From Candidimonas nitroreducens (GTDB lineage Bacteria; Pseudomonadota; Gammaproteobacteria; Burkholderiales; Burkholderiaceae_B), in assembly GCF_002209565.1 (NCBI RefSeq), contig NZ_NJIH01000004.1, positions 62,001 through 126,000 of the forward strand: a DNA stretch of 64,000 nt, read 5' to 3'. The stretch's first letter is position 1; each line of letters starts with the position of its first letter. The position numbers and the translations under genes were made by a program. Under the pieces are notes generated by a model, which saw only the letters and a program-made list of their open reading frames with translations, had not been told where the DNA came from and did not search any database. Shown one piece after another: positions 46,171 through 57,493 of this stretch.

Positions 46171-46916
46171 GCACCGCTGGAGTCGAAGGCAAGCGCGCCC
46201 GCATCGTGCTCGCCCACCCGGAACCCCGCTCTTTCGTCGCCGCCATGGCGGATACTGCACGAACCGCGCTGACCCACGCCGGCTGGCGAGTCACCGTTTC
46301 CGACCTTTACCGCAAGCGGTTCAATCCGGTAGCCAGCGCCGCCGACTTCCGCAACAGGAGCCGGCCGGATTACCTGGTCTACCCTTTAGAGCAGAGGCAC
46401 GCCCACGCGCAGGGCTCATTGGATCCCGACATCGAGGAAGAGGTCAACGCAGTACTGGAATCGGATTTGCTGATATTGGTCTTCCCGGTATTCTGGTTTT
46501 CGACCCCGGCCATATTGAAGGGATGGATAGACCGAGTCTTTCTATCCGGGGCATTCTACGGTGGGCGCCGCGTCTATGATCGTGGCGGGATGACGGGAAA
46601 ACGCGCCATGATCATCACTGCGCTGGGGGGGCGCGAGCATATGTTCGGTGCGCACGGCATCCACGGAGAGCTGGCGGGCGGCATGCTGCGCCATTTGCAG
46701 CAGGGCACGCTGGGATATGTCGGATTCGAGGTTCACGAGCCTTTCATCGCCTACCACGTTCCGTATATCACTCAGACAGAACGGAAGGCGATGCTCGAAC
46801 GACTGGAGACGGAACTGGCGGCGATAGATGCGCGCCCCCTGGTTTCTTTTCCGTCACTGGAGAATTTCGACGCCCAGTTCCGCCCACTCGGCGAAGCCGG
46901 GAACACGGAAGACTAA
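46167..46916 (+). CDS. NAD(P)H:quinone oxidoreductase-like flavodoxin-fold protein
   Basis: A 249-residue member of the flavodoxin_2 family (KefF/NQO/MdaB type). Seen are RIVLAHPEPRSFVAAM (FMN/FAD phosphate loop), SDLLILVFPVFWFSTPAILKGWIDRVF, and TALGGREHMFGAHGIHG. It likely carries out two-electron reduction of a quinone, nitro- or other unsaturated substrate at the expense of NAD(P)H. Its ATG overlaps the upstream stop as ATGA. Last gene of the catabolic operon. Confidence 0.88.
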   Translation: MSTAGVEGKRARIVLAHPEPRSFVAAMADTARTALTHAGWRVTVSDLYRKRFNPVASAADFRNRSRPDYLVYPLEQRHAHAQGSLDPDIEEEVNAVLESDLLILVFPVFWFSTPAILKGWIDRVFLSGAFYGGRRVYDRGGMTGKRAMIITALGGREHMFGAHGIHGELAGGMLRHLQQGTLGYVGFEVHEPFIAYHVPYITQTERKAMLERLETELAAIDARPLVSFPSLENFDAQFRPLGEAGNTED

Positions 46917-47104
46917 GGAGCGGCACGGCTGGGTATGCCGGAACGGAACAGGCTGATTGCCGGCATCGTCCTTGATCATCCCGCGATCCGGAATGTATTC
47001 GACGATAACCGGATCGCCGAACCAACGGCTCATTGCGCAACTGAACCGGCAACCGTCGCGCGATCTCGAGGCCTTGCCATGCAGGCCATCCAGAAATATT
47101 TTGC

Positions 47105-48154
47105 CTAAGGCTTGAAATCCGGCGGCACGGGTGGGCGCGACAGGCCGAACATGCGCCAGTACACCCAGATATTGAAGATCAGCGCCACCGGCAGGGCTAT
47201 GACGGTGGCCGACAGGATCAGGCGCAGGGACGATACCGACGCGGCCGCGTCCCAGATGGTGATGTTGTCCAGCACCAGGTAGGGAAAGAAGCTGTAGCCC
47301 AGGCCGCCCAGCGTCACCAGGAAGATCAGCAGCACCATCATGAAGGGGAACATGGTGGTGCGGTAGCTGCTGTTGATCATGCGCTGCAGGCACATTTCCA
47401 CCGACACGAAGGCAAGCAGCAGAAAGCCCCACAGGCCCACCACCACGGCCCAGTCGGGCCCGTCGCTCCATTTCAGGAACACGCCGGTATTGGCGAAGGC
47501 CAGCACCACGGACACGCCCACCGCCCCGGCGGCGGTCCAGCGCACCGCGCGCCGCCCCCACAGCACGGCACGCACCCGCAATTTGCCGCCCACGCGCATA
47601 ATGAGCCAGGAGGCGCCCAGCAGGCAGTAGGCGGCCGGCACGCACAGGCCTGTGAACACCAAGAACCAGGTGTAGCCGGGCTCGTCCTGGTAGCTGACCA
47701 CCAGTTGCCCGAGCAGCAGCCCGTGCGCCACGGCGGTGACCAGCGAGCCGAGCCCGAAGCCCAGCAGCCAGCGGGCCTGCATCTCGACCGGCGAGCGCAG
47801 CCGGAACTCGAAGGAGACCGAGCGCAGCAGCACGCCCAGCGCCAGCAGGCATAGCGGCAGGTAGAGCTGACCCATGATGCTGCCCCAGGCATTGGGAAAG
47901 GCCGAAACGAACAGTCCCATGCCCAGGAACAGCCAGAACTCGTTGGCGTCGCGCCAGGGGCTGAGCAGCGCGGCCATGCGCGGGCGCAGATCCGCCGGCG
48001 CGAACAGCGTCAGGCAGCCGACGCCGATGTCGAAGCCGTCGAGCACCGTGCCGGCCACGATCACGGCGTACAGCACCGCCATGAAGGCCAGGGGCATCCA
48101 GAACGCCGGATCCTGCGCGCTCATGCCCAGCGAAGCGGCGAGCGACTCGATCAT
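47105..48154 (-). CDS. cydB: Cytochrome bd-type oxidase subunit II (CydB-like)
   Basis: A 349-residue membrane protein with about eight to nine transmembrane segments. CydB landmarks are VLDGFDIGVGCLTLF near residue 38, SPWRDANEFWLFLGMGLFVSAFP (family WDGNEVWLV), RTTMFPFMMVLL and the terminal FNIWVYW. It pairs with the CydA-like subunit, whose stop overlaps its ATG. In CydA/B complexes this subunit carries no haem in most species. The subunit I here is atypical, so oxidase function is not assured. Confidence 0.88.
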   Translation of the reverse strand: MIESLAASLGMSAQDPAFWMPLAFMAVLYAVIVAGTVLDGFDIGVGCLTLFAPADLRPRMAALLSPWRDANEFWLFLGMGLFVSAFPNAWGSIMGQLYLPLCLLALGVLLRSVSFEFRLRSPVEMQARWLLGFGLGSLVTAVAHGLLLGQLVVSYQDEPGYTWFLVFTGLCVPAAYCLLGASWLIMRVGGKLRVRAVLWGRRAVRWTAAGAVGVSVVLAFANTGVFLKWSDGPDWAVVVGLWGFLLLAFVSVEMCLQRMINSSYRTTMFPFMMVLLIFLVTLGGLGYSFFPYLVLDNITIWDAAASVSSLRLILSATVIALPVALIFNIWVYWRMFGLSRPPVPPDFKP

Positions 48155-49485
48155 GCCCTACCCCTGGTGCGCGCCACCGGCACTACGCCGTAGCGGGCGA
48201 TGTGCCGCAGCATGTGCAGAAAGCCGAGCATCAGCACCGCGTAGAACAGCGCATAGGCGGCAAGGCCGCCGAGCAGCATTTCGGGGCCGGCAGTGCCGGA
48301 GATCTCGGACAGGGTGACGGTGCCATTGACGGCGAAGGGCGACAGGCCGAACAAGGCATAGGCCATGCCCGCCAGGCTGCCGACCCAGCCCGACAGCATC
48401 ATCAGGCGCAGGAAGCGGCGCCAGCGCCGGGACAAGGCGCCGGGATCGAACTGCCGCTTGCGTACCCGCAAATAGGTGCCCCAGCTGGCCAGCAGCATCA
48501 GCAGGCCCACCAGCGCCATGAGACGCACCGACCAGAAGACGGCCGCTACCGGCGGGCTCATCCCGGAAAAATGATCCAGCCCGAGCAGGCGCCCGTCCTT
48601 GTCCTGCCCCAGCAGGCGGCCGCCGGCATGGTGCCAGACCCAGGCGGCGCGATTGCGGCCATTCTGCGGCCAGGCGAACAATATCAGGTCGGGCTGTGTG
48701 CCCGAGTGCCAATATGCCGCCGCCGCGGCCGCCTTGGCCGGCTGGTAGCGCGCCACCATGTGCGCGGCTCCGGCGCCGGCGCCGCCCTGCAGCAGCACGC
48801 AGGCCATGGCCAGGCACAAAGCCGTCTTGAACACCATGCGCTCGCTGTCGTCGAGCGGCCGGCGCAGCGTCTGGCCGGCGGTCACGCCCAGCATAAGGAA
48901 GGCAGCCGTCAGGCCTGCCGACAGCAGCAACAGCGCCGCGTGCCAGCCCACCGAGGGATTGAACAGCACCTCGCGCCAGTCCAGGACGCGGTACTGGCCG
49001 TCCAGCATCAGGGCGCCCGCGGGCGTCTGCATCCAGGACATCAGCGCCAGAATCCAGAAAGCCGCCAGCGTGGCGCCCACCGCCACCATAAACACCACCA
49101 GGGTGTGCAGGCGGCCCGACAGGCGGCGCTGGCCGAACAGCATGGCGCCGAGGAAGCACGACTTGAACACGAACGTGGTCAGAATGGCGGCCAGCAGCAG
49201 CGGGCCGGCGACTTCGCCGATCTTGCCCATCAGCCCGGGCCAGAGGCTGCCGAACTGGATCAGCACCGGCATGCTGGAGGCGAAGGCCAGAACGAAGGCC
49301 AGGGCGAAGACGCGCACCCAGAAGCGATAGGCGTCCGTCCAGGCCGCCACCCCCGAGACATGGGCACGGATCTTGAAATACAGCAACACCCAGGCCAGCC
49401 CCAGCTCCACCACCAGGAACAGCGACAGAAACCCCAGGCTGAGGAAGAATTGGATCTGCGAGAGCCAGAGAGTGGAATTCACCAT
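48151..49485 (-). CDS. cydA: Divergent cytochrome bd-type subunit I (CydA-like) lacking high-spin haem ligands
   Basis: A 444-residue CydA homologue. The b558 ligands equivalent to E. coli His186 and Met393 are retained as His182 (NPSVGWHAALLL) and Met323 (SVRLMALVG). By eye alignment the haem d ligand His19 is replaced (LSLGFLSLF), Glu99 and Glu107 are replaced by Ala and Lys (AAILTTFVFKSCF), and the GWFVAEYGRQPW block with Glu445 reads GWVGSLAGMAY. The Q-loop is short. It therefore may oxidise quinol through b558 without a normal oxygen-reducing centre. Start at 49485; an upstream ATG adds 15 atypical residues. Confidence 0.82.
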   Translation of the reverse strand: MVNSTLWLSQIQFFLSLGFLSLFLVVELGLAWVLLYFKIRAHVSGVAAWTDAYRFWVRVFALAFVLAFASSMPVLIQFGSLWPGLMGKIGEVAGPLLLAAILTTFVFKSCFLGAMLFGQRRLSGRLHTLVVFMVAVGATLAAFWILALMSWMQTPAGALMLDGQYRVLDWREVLFNPSVGWHAALLLLSAGLTAAFLMLGVTAGQTLRRPLDDSERMVFKTALCLAMACVLLQGGAGAGAAHMVARYQPAKAAAAAAYWHSGTQPDLILFAWPQNGRNRAAWVWHHAGGRLLGQDKDGRLLGLDHFSGMSPPVAAVFWSVRLMALVGLLMLLASWGTYLRVRKRQFDPGALSRRWRRFLRLMMLSGWVGSLAGMAYALFGLSPFAVNGTVTLSEISGTAGPEMLLGGLAAYALFYAVLMLGFLHMLRHIARYGVVPVARTRGRA

Positions 49486-49683
49486 GTCGGACGCCAGGGC
49501 CGGCCCGCGCCGCCCCTGGCATGTACTCACTAAATGGGCCGTAGTGTAGAGCCCTTCGCCGGCCCTGACTACTGCGGGCCGGCCGGCGCGGGCAACGGCT
49601 GGCGCGGAAGGAAGCCGGGGAACATGGCAAAATGCCTACTTTGCATGATATTGTTTTTCGTTACCCCCCTGTTTTCCGCCAGC

Positions 49684-51438
<1,755 letters not shown>

Positions 51439-51452
51439 ACAGAAGGACGATC

Positions 51453-52349
51453 GTGAGCCAAACATCGAATCAACGCGAAGAGCAACCGGCGCTGGACATC
51501 AAGAGCGCCTCGCTGTACGCCTTGCGGGTCGTACTGCGCACGTCCCGATTGTCCGACCTGCAGGCCGCGCTGGCGCAGCGCATGCGCGACGCCGGCTCGT
51601 TCTTCGAGAACGAACCGGTGGTCATCGACGCCTCTGCGCTCGAAGAGCCCCTGGACTGGGCCGCCCTGGCGCAAGAGCTACGCAGCCACAAGCTGCACCC
51701 CATCGGCGCCGTGGCGCCCGACGAGCAGCGCGACGCGGCCTCGGCGGCGGGCCTGCCCAGCGTCGAGCTGGCCAAGGCGGTGCCGCGCCCCACGGCCACG
51801 CCGGCGCCGGAACACGACATTCCGCCAGTCGCCGCGCCGCCGGCGGCTGGCTCGGCCTCTGCCACGGCCGCCCCGGCAAAAGGCGGTAGCGCCGCTCAGG
51901 CCGCGCCCGCCGCGGCGCAAGGCAAGGCCGCTGCAGCCCAGGGCAAGGCCGCCAAGGGCGGCACGAGCCGGCCGGCGCAGCCCAGCCCCGCGCCCGAGCA
52001 CCCGGCCGTCGCCCCGGCGGCGATGGTGATCAGCCGACCGCTGCGCTCGGGCCAGCGGGTCTATGCGCGCGACACAGACCTGATCGTGATCGGCGTGGTC
52101 AGCCAGGGCGCAGAAGTCATCGCCGACGGCAACATCCACGTGTACGGGCCGCTGCGAGGCAAGGCCATGGCCGGCGCGCGCGGCGACACCAGCGCGCGCA
52201 TCTTCACTACCGAACTCGACCCCGAGCTGCTGGCGATTGCCGGCGTATACCGGGTCATCGAAACACGCCTCGAGCCCGCGCTGCACGGCAAACCTGGCAT
52301 CGTGCAGCTGGAAGGCGAGTCGCTGCGCATCGTTCCGGTAGAGGCCTGA
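51453..52349 (+). CDS. minC: Septum site-determining protein MinC
   Basis: MinC inhibits FtsZ polymerisation when recruited to the membrane by MinD. The N-terminal FtsZ-binding domain (LDIKSASLYALRVVLRTS) is joined to the C-terminal beta-helix domain (RSGQRVYARDTDLIVIG...ADGNIHVYGPLRGKAMAG) by an unusually long Ala/Pro/Lys-rich linker of about 90 residues containing a repeated AAQGKAA unit. The GTG at 51453 has AAGGA at five-base spacing and gives 298 residues; an ATG at 51429 is the alternative. minD follows after 272 bases. Confidence 0.93.
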   Translation: MSQTSNQREEQPALDIKSASLYALRVVLRTSRLSDLQAALAQRMRDAGSFFENEPVVIDASALEEPLDWAALAQELRSHKLHPIGAVAPDEQRDAASAAGLPSVELAKAVPRPTATPAPEHDIPPVAAPPAAGSASATAAPAKGGSAAQAAPAAAQGKAAAAQGKAAKGGTSRPAQPSPAPEHPAVAPAAMVISRPLRSGQRVYARDTDLIVIGVVSQGAEVIADGNIHVYGPLRGKAMAGARGDTSARIFTTELDPELLAIAGVYRVIETRLEPALHGKPGIVQLEGESLRIVPVEA

Positions 52350-52621
52350 GGCGAAGGCCAGAGCGGCTCGCGGCGCTCGGGCCCCGCTGCAAGGCAGCGC
52401 GCAACACGCAGCGCCCGGCGGGCCGGAAGCGACGGCCGTTGAACGGCAAGCGCCTCTAAAGCCCCCGGATACGGGATGGGGCAAACCAGCATAGGCAAAG
52501 CACCCCGGCTGCGGTTAAGTTTTGTTGCCAAGCCACGGTCAAACAATTTGAAGTCGGACTCGTATGCAGCGTTTTTGCATTACGATTACGGGATTTACAA
52601 AACTAGAGGGAATCTACAGTC

Positions 52622-53437
52622 ATGGCGCGAATCGTTGTGGTGACATCCGGCAAAGGCGGGGTGGGCAAAACGACCACCAGTGCGAGCTTTTCTTCGGGCC
52701 TGGCGATGCGCGGCCACAAGACTGTGGTCATCGACTTCGACGTCGGCCTGCGCAATCTCGACCTGATCATGGGCTGCGAGCGGCGCGTGGTGTACGACTT
52801 CGTCAACGTCATCCAGGGCGAAGCCACGCTGAACCAGGCGCTGATCCGCGACAAGCAGCTCGAGAACCTGTTCATCCTGCCGGCCTCGCAGACCCGCGAC
52901 AAGGACGCCCTGACCCAGGACGGCGTGGAAAAGGTGCTGAACGACCTCAAGGACATGGATTTCGAATACATCGTCTGCGACTCGCCGGCCGGCATCGAAA
53001 CAGGCGCCCTGATGGCGGCCTACTTTGCCGACGACGCGCTGGTGGTGACCAACCCCGAAGTCTCGTCGGTGCGCGACTCCGACCGCATCCTGGGCATACT
53101 GTCGGCCAAGTCGCAGCGCGCGGTCAAGGGCGACGAACCCATCAAGGAATTCCTGCTGCTCACCCGCTACAGCCCCAAGCGCGTGGCCGGCGGCGAGATG
53201 CTGTCGCTCAAGGACATCGAAGACATCCTGCGCATCAAGCTGATAGGCGTCATCCCCGAATCCGAATCGGTGCTGCAGGCATCGAACCAGGGCGTGCCCG
53301 CCATCCACATCCGCGACAGCGACGTGGCCCAGGCCTACCAGGATGTCGTGGCGCGCTATCTAGGCGAGGACAAGGCGCTGCGCTTCGTCGACTACGAAAA
53401 GCCGGGCCTGTTCAAGCGACTGTTCGGAGGCAAATAA
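52622..53437 (+). CDS. minD: Septum site-determining ATPase MinD
   Basis: A 271-residue ParA-type membrane ATPase that recruits MinC and oscillates with MinE. Seen are the deviant Walker [43 protein letters not shown], and a C-terminal amphipathic membrane-targeting helix [19 protein letters not shown] precedes the ATG. The 272 bases back to minC suggest a separate promoter for minDE. Confidence 0.97.
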   Translation: MARIVVVTSGKGGVGKTTTSASFSSGLAMRGHKTVVIDFDVGLRNLDLIMGCERRVVYDFVNVIQGEATLNQALIRDKQLENLFILPASQTRDKDALTQDGVEKVLNDLKDMDFEYIVCDSPAGIETGALMAAYFADDALVVTNPEVSSVRDSDRILGILSAKSQRAVKGDEPIKEFLLLTRYSPKRVAGGEMLSLKDIEDILRIKLIGVIPESESVLQASNQGVPAIHIRDSDVAQAYQDVVARYLGEDKALRFVDYEKPGLFKRLFGGK

Positions 53438-53438
53438 G

Positions 53439-53705
53439 ATGTCTTTCCTCTCATTCCTGCTCGGCGAAAAGAAAACCTCCGCCAGTGTCGCGAAAGATCG
53501 CCTGCAGCTCATCCTCATCAATGAACGCCGCGGCAGCAGCGCCGGGCCCGACTTCCTGCCGCAACTGCAGCAAGAGCTGGTGGCCGTCATCTCCAAGTAC
53601 GTCAAGATCAACCCCGACGACATCAAGGTGAACCTGGAACGCCAGGACTCGCTGGAAGTGCTGGAGGTCAAGATCGAAATGCCCCAGCCCGAAGCCAGCG
53701 CATAA
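53439..53705 (+). CDS. minE: Cell division topological specificity factor MinE
   Basis: An 88-residue protein that stimulates MinD ATPase and confines MinCD to the poles. [19 protein letters not shown] is the membrane-binding N-terminus and anti-MinCD region, followed by [20 protein letters not shown] and the dimerisation domain [11 protein letters not shown]. It starts one base after the minD stop, with GGAGG in the end of minD. A long inverted repeat 140 bases downstream ends the unit. Confidence 0.97.
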   Translation: MSFLSFLLGEKKTSASVAKDRLQLILINERRGSSAGPDFLPQLQQELVAVISKYVKINPDDIKVNLERQDSLEVLEVKIEMPQPEASA

Positions 53706-53845
53706 TGGTTCGGCGCGCGCACCGCGCCCTGCCTGGGCGCCAGCGCCCGGCGCCTGCCCGCCGCGCTACAAAGCATCGACGCGAAGCATGCACGTCCCGC
53801 GCTGTCGGATACGAGGGCGATTGATTCGGAAACGGGATAAGGTAC

Positions 53846-53922
53846 AAGGCCCGCGCAGCCGGGCTGCTGGCACGCCGACCGGATCACCGGCAGGCGGCTC
53901 GCAGCCCGGTTGCGCGGGCCTT
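53846..53922. terminator. Long-stem hairpin between minE and the lipoprotein gene, likely bidirectional
   Basis: Arms 53846-53867 and 53901-53922 are inverted repeats of 22 bases with one G-U-compatible difference, around a 33-base loop. TTGTTTG follows on the plus strand. It lies between convergent minE and the glycine-zipper gene and can serve both. Confidence 0.65.
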
Positions 53923-53962
53923 GTTTGTATTGGAGCCGTATATTACTTACCGGCTCGGATCG

Positions 53963-54184
53963 TTACTTGCCGACCTGGTTGCCGATGACGCCGCCTATGG
54001 CCGCGCCGCCCACCGTGCCGAGTACGCCGCCGCCGGTGATCACCGCCCCCGCCACACCGCCGAGGCCGGCGCCGGTCACCGTGCTCTTCTGGCGATGGGA
54101 CATGCCGTTCCAGGTGGAGCACCCGGCCATGGACACGCCGAGCAACGCAACAGCCGCGAGTTTGCTTATAGTGCCGTATTTCAT
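53963..54184 (-). CDS. Small glycine-zipper lipoprotein (OsmB-like)
   Basis: A 73-residue lipoprotein with n-region MKYGTISK, a hydrophobic core and a lipobox SMAGC (Cys about residue 20). The rest is a glycine-zipper 2TM-type repeat (GAGLGGVAGAVITGGGVLGTVGGAAIGGVIGN). Such proteins resemble OsmB and SlyB-like envelope proteins, often induced by osmotic or envelope stress. GGAGG lies five bases before the ATG at 54184. Start is thereby well set; an upstream in-frame extension is discarded. Confidence 0.88.
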   Translation of the reverse strand: MKYGTISKLAAVALLGVSMAGCSTWNGMSHRQKSTVTGAGLGGVAGAVITGGGVLGTVGGAAIGGVIGNQVGK

Positions 54185-54291
54185 TTTTTCCTCCGTAGCA
54201 GAGTAACTGCGTTGATTCAATATAACACCAGCTATGAAGCCAGCATTCCAAATTTCCGCTGGTGTTGCTGTGAGCATAGGCAACTAATGTA

Positions 54292-54864
54292 TCAAATGAG
54301 TTCGCCCTGCTGCGCAGGCGGCGGCGCCCCCTTCACCAGCGCCAGCACCTCGCGGAAGCGCGGATGATCCGCGCTGGCCAGCCATTCGAACATGGCCATT
54401 TCCATGCTTGCGACCTCTATGCCGCGCTGGGCGGCGCGGCCCAGGGCCAGGCGGTGATCCAGGGGTGTGCGCGAGCCCACGCAGTCCGCCACCATGATCG
54501 CATGGCGGCCCGCCGCCGCAAGGCCCATGGCCGTCTGCAACACGCATACATGCGCTTCAGTGCCAATTAGCAACACATTCGGCCGCCCCGAAGGCAGTTC
54601 CTCGGCCATTCCCGGCTCGCGCGCGGCATCGAAATGGGTTTTGTGGATGGTGCGTTGCACAAATTGCGCCAGCCCGGGCTCGGTCGGGCCTATCCGGTCG
54701 GCGCAGTGCTCGGTGGCCAGCACCGGCACGTCCAACAGCAGCGCGGCCTGCACCAGTGCCGAGGCGCGAGCCAGCAGCGCGGCGTGATCATGTATGGCGG
54801 GCAGCAGGCGGGTCTGCATGTCCACCACCAGCAGCACGGAATTCCCGGCGCACAAGCGATCCAT
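54292..54864 (-). CDS. Isochorismatase-family cysteine hydrolase (YcaC/ISOC-like)
   Basis: A 190-residue hydrolase of the isochorismatase superfamily with a complete triad: Asp in LLVVDMQTRLLP, Lys in TIHKTHFDA, and Cys in GTEAHVCVLQTA. The pattern is close to the ISOC1/YcaC type. The substrate is not known. AGGAGGG eight bases before the ATG at 54864 sets the start. It lies 44 bases downstream of the ettA stop and may be co-transcribed. Confidence 0.88.
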   Translation of the reverse strand: MDRLCAGNSVLLVVDMQTRLLPAIHDHAALLARASALVQAALLLDVPVLATEHCADRIGPTEPGLAQFVQRTIHKTHFDAAREPGMAEELPSGRPNVLLIGTEAHVCVLQTAMGLAAAGRHAIMVADCVGSRTPLDHRLALGRAAQRGIEVASMEMAMFEWLASADHPRFREVLALVKGAPPPAQQGELI

Positions 54865-54908
54865 AAGCCCTCCTGCCCTTGCCGTCCGCCCGGCGGCGCA
54901 CCCCGCCG

Positions 54909-56582
54909 CTACTTCAGCGCCTTGTAGCGCAGGCGCTTGGGCTTGGCGCCCTCTTCGCCCAGGCGGCGCTTCTTGTCGGCCTCGTATTCCTGGTAGTTGC
55001 CGTCGAAGAACACCACCTGCGAATCGCCCTCGAAAGCCAGGATATGGGTGGCGATGCGATCCAGGAACCAGCGGTCGTGGCTGATGACCAGCACGCAGCC
55101 CGCGAATTCCAGCAGGGCATCTTCCAGCGCCCGCAGGGTTTCGACGTCCAGGTCGTTGGAGGGCTCGTCCAGCAGCAGCACATTGCCGCCCGCCAGCAAG
55201 GTCTGGGCCAGGTGCAGGCGGCCGCGTTCGCCGCCCGACAGCTTGCCGACCAGCTTGTTCTGATCCGAGCCCTTGAAATTGAAGCGGCCCAGGTAGGCGC
55301 GCGAGGACATTTCGAACTTGCCCACGGTAAGCAGGTCGGCGCCATCGGACACGGCCTCGAACACCGTCTTGCCGCCGTCCAGCGATTCGCGCGATTGGCC
55401 GACGTAGGCCAGCTTGACGGTCTGGCCGATGCGCACCGCGCCGCTGTCGGGCTGCTCCTGGCCGACGATCATGCGGAACAGCGTGGACTTGCCGGCGCCG
55501 TTGGCGCCGATCACGCCGACGATGGCGCCGGGCGGAATCTTGAAACTTAGGTCGTCGATCAGCAGCCGTTCGCCGTAGCCCTTGCTGACGTGCTCGAACT
55601 CGATGACCTCGTTGCCCAGGCGCTCGGCCACGGGAATGAAGATTTCCTGGGTTTCGTTGCGCTTCTGGTATTCCAGGGAAGACAACTCTTCGAAGCGCGC
55701 CAGGCGCGCCTTGGCCTTGGCCTGGCGGCCCTTGGGATTCTGGCGCACCCATTCCAGCTCTTTCTTGATGGTCTTCTGGCGCGCAGACTCGGCCGCCTCT
55801 TCCTGTTCCAGGCGCGCCTCTTTCTGCTCCAGCCACGAGCTGTAATTGCCCTTCCAGGGTATGCCGTGGCCGCGATCCAGTTCAAGTATCCATTCGGCGG
55901 CGTTGTCCAGGAAATACCGGTCGTGGGTCACCCCCACCACCGTGCCGGGGAATTTCTGCAGGAACTGCTCAAGCCATTCGACGCTTTCGGCGTCCAGGTG
56001 GTTGGTGGGCTCGTCCAGCAGCAGCATGTCGGGCTTGGACAGCAGCAGGCGGCACAGCGCCACGCGGCGCTTCTCGCCGCCCGACAGCGTACCGACCACG
56101 GCGTCCCAGGGCGGCAGGCGCAGGGCGTCGGCGGCGATCTCCATCTGGTGCTCGATGTCGTCGGAACCGCTGGAAGCGGCCGCGGCGATCACGGCTTCCA
56201 GGTGCGCCTGCTCTTCGGCCAGCTTGTCGAAATCGGCGTCGGGTTCGGAATATTCGGCGTAGACCTGTTCGAGCCGCTGGCGCGCCGAGAAGATCTCGCC
56301 CAGGCCGGCCTCGACCGCGGCGCGCACGGTATCGGCCGGATCGAGCTCGGGTTCCTGCGGCAGATAGCCGATCTTCAGGCCCGACATGGGCACCGCCTCG
56401 CCCTCGATTTCCCGATCGACGCCGGCCATGATGCGCAGCAGGGTCGACTTGCCCGCACCGTTCAGGCCAAGGACGCCGATCTTGGCGCCGGGGAAGAAAG
56501 ACAGGGAAATGTCCCGCAGGATCTGCCGCTTGGGCGGCACGATCTTGCCGACACGATTCATCGTGTATACGTATTGAGCCAT
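54909..56582 (-). CDS. ettA: Energy-dependent translational throttle protein EttA (ABC-F ATPase)
   Basis: A 557-residue soluble ABC-F protein that binds the ribosomal E-site and gates translation by ADP/ATP ratio. Two ABC domains are present: Walker [12 protein letters not shown] and [11 protein letters not shown], signatures [12 protein letters not shown] and [12 protein letters not shown], and Walker [12 protein letters not shown] and [11 protein letters not shown]. The arm and linker ([21 protein letters not shown]) match EttA rather than Uup. Start [13 protein letters not shown] is typical. Confidence 0.97.
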   Translation of the reverse strand: MAQYVYTMNRVGKIVPPKRQILRDISLSFFPGAKIGVLGLNGAGKSTLLRIMAGVDREIEGEAVPMSGLKIGYLPQEPELDPADTVRAAVEAGLGEIFSARQRLEQVYAEYSEPDADFDKLAEEQAHLEAVIAAAASSGSDDIEHQMEIAADALRLPPWDAVVGTLSGGEKRRVALCRLLLSKPDMLLLDEPTNHLDAESVEWLEQFLQKFPGTVVGVTHDRYFLDNAAEWILELDRGHGIPWKGNYSSWLEQKEARLEQEEAAESARQKTIKKELEWVRQNPKGRQAKAKARLARFEELSSLEYQKRNETQEIFIPVAERLGNEVIEFEHVSKGYGERLLIDDLSFKIPPGAIVGVIGANGAGKSTLFRMIVGQEQPDSGAVRIGQTVKLAYVGQSRESLDGGKTVFEAVSDGADLLTVGKFEMSSRAYLGRFNFKGSDQNKLVGKLSGGERGRLHLAQTLLAGGNVLLLDEPSNDLDVETLRALEDALLEFAGCVLVISHDRWFLDRIATHILAFEGDSQVVFFDGNYQEYEADKKRRLGEEGAKPKRLRYKALK

Positions 56583-56752
56583 ATGCTAGGAAACAGGAAA
56601 CAGACAGATAAAAAAGAGGAAACGCGCCAGGAACCGGCGCGCTTGCCCGAAAACACCGATTGTAGGCCGGATGGGAACAACGCAGCCCCGAAGGCGCGAA
56701 AAGCCCGGCGGCCCGGTCGACGCGGCAAGGCCGCGCGACGCATCGCAGCCGG

Positions 56753-57493
56753 CTACAAACCGTCCTGGCTGGGCAAGCGAGCCCACGCCTGGAACTGCGG
56801 CGACGCATCCACGCGGCCGGAACGCACCAGTTCGAGCCACACGCCAGCCGCATCGTGGAAGCTGTTGGCGCCGCAAGGCCAGAGCGCCACGCTCATGGCC
56901 TCGGCCATTTTCGCTTCGGGGATCCCCAGGGCATAACAGGCCAGCAGCTCGACCTCGACGCCCCATTTCGATTTCGCGCCGCTGTGCGCCGACAGCAGCG
57001 CCAGATGCGCCCATTCCGGCGTAACGCCATCCAGGCCCGCGATCAGGGCGTCCACGCCGTCCAGATAGGTACGGCGGGCGCTGATCTCGGGGAAAAAGGC
57101 ATGCCAGCCCTGCTCGATGAACACGAAGGCACTGACGCCGCTTACCCAGGCGGCCAGCCGAAAAGCCGCGCCCGCCTGGGCATTGGTGCCGCCGCTCTTG
57201 AAGAACTCTTTGATGTGATGCGCCCCGATCTCGTTGGCGACGCACAGCAGCGTGAGCCAGACGAACTCCCGCTCGAGCGGCGCCAGATGCTTGGGATCCA
57301 GCACCAGCGCCTTGTAGAACACACGATAGCCATCGAACACCCCAGGCAGCGCGGCCGCCATCGGCCCTTGCTGTGGGTTCACATAGCCGCGCCGCGCACG
57401 GAACTCGTCCAGCCGGGCCAGAACATCGTCGATGCCGGCCAATTCGCCGCCGCTCAGCGGCTCTGCGGAAGGCGGGGTGCTAGGTTTTTCCAC
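56753..57493 (-). CDS. Carboxymuconolactone decarboxylase / AhpD-like domain protein
   Basis: A 246-residue protein of the CMD superfamily, apparently with two copies of the fold. The first half has Cys84, Glu88 and a His pair in LLCVANEIGAHHIKEF, a partial match to the AhpD-type ExxCxxxH motif; the second half (ACYALGIPEAKMAEAMSVAL) lacks the cysteine. Family members are decarboxylases, hydroperoxidases or uncharacterised. It ends the probable minus-strand operon of racemase-like, SDR, isochorismatase-like and Bug genes, 133 bases after the Bug stop. Confidence 0.8.
   Translation of the reverse strand: MEKPSTPPSAEPLSGGELAGIDDVLARLDEFRARRGYVNPQQGPMAAALPGVFDGYRVFYKALVLDPKHLAPLEREFVWLTLLCVANEIGAHHIKEFFKSGGTNAQAGAAFRLAAWVSGVSAFVFIEQGWHAFFPEISARRTYLDGVDALIAGLDGVTPEWAHLALLSAHSGAKSKWGVEVELLACYALGIPEAKMAEAMSVALWPCGANSFHDAAGVWLELVRSGRVDASPQFQAWARLPSQDGL

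Noticed and set aside
42301-46916. Possible transposon or genomic island boundaries around the catabolic operon
   Set aside because: Composition differs, but no integrase, tRNA, direct-repeat ends or insertion sequence could be found at 39.2 or 47 kb.
49624-49683. Upstream ATG giving GlnS a signal-peptide-like extension
   Set aside because: GlnS is cytoplasmic and family alignments begin near the 49684 ATG; the hydrophobic stretch is most likely untranslated leader.
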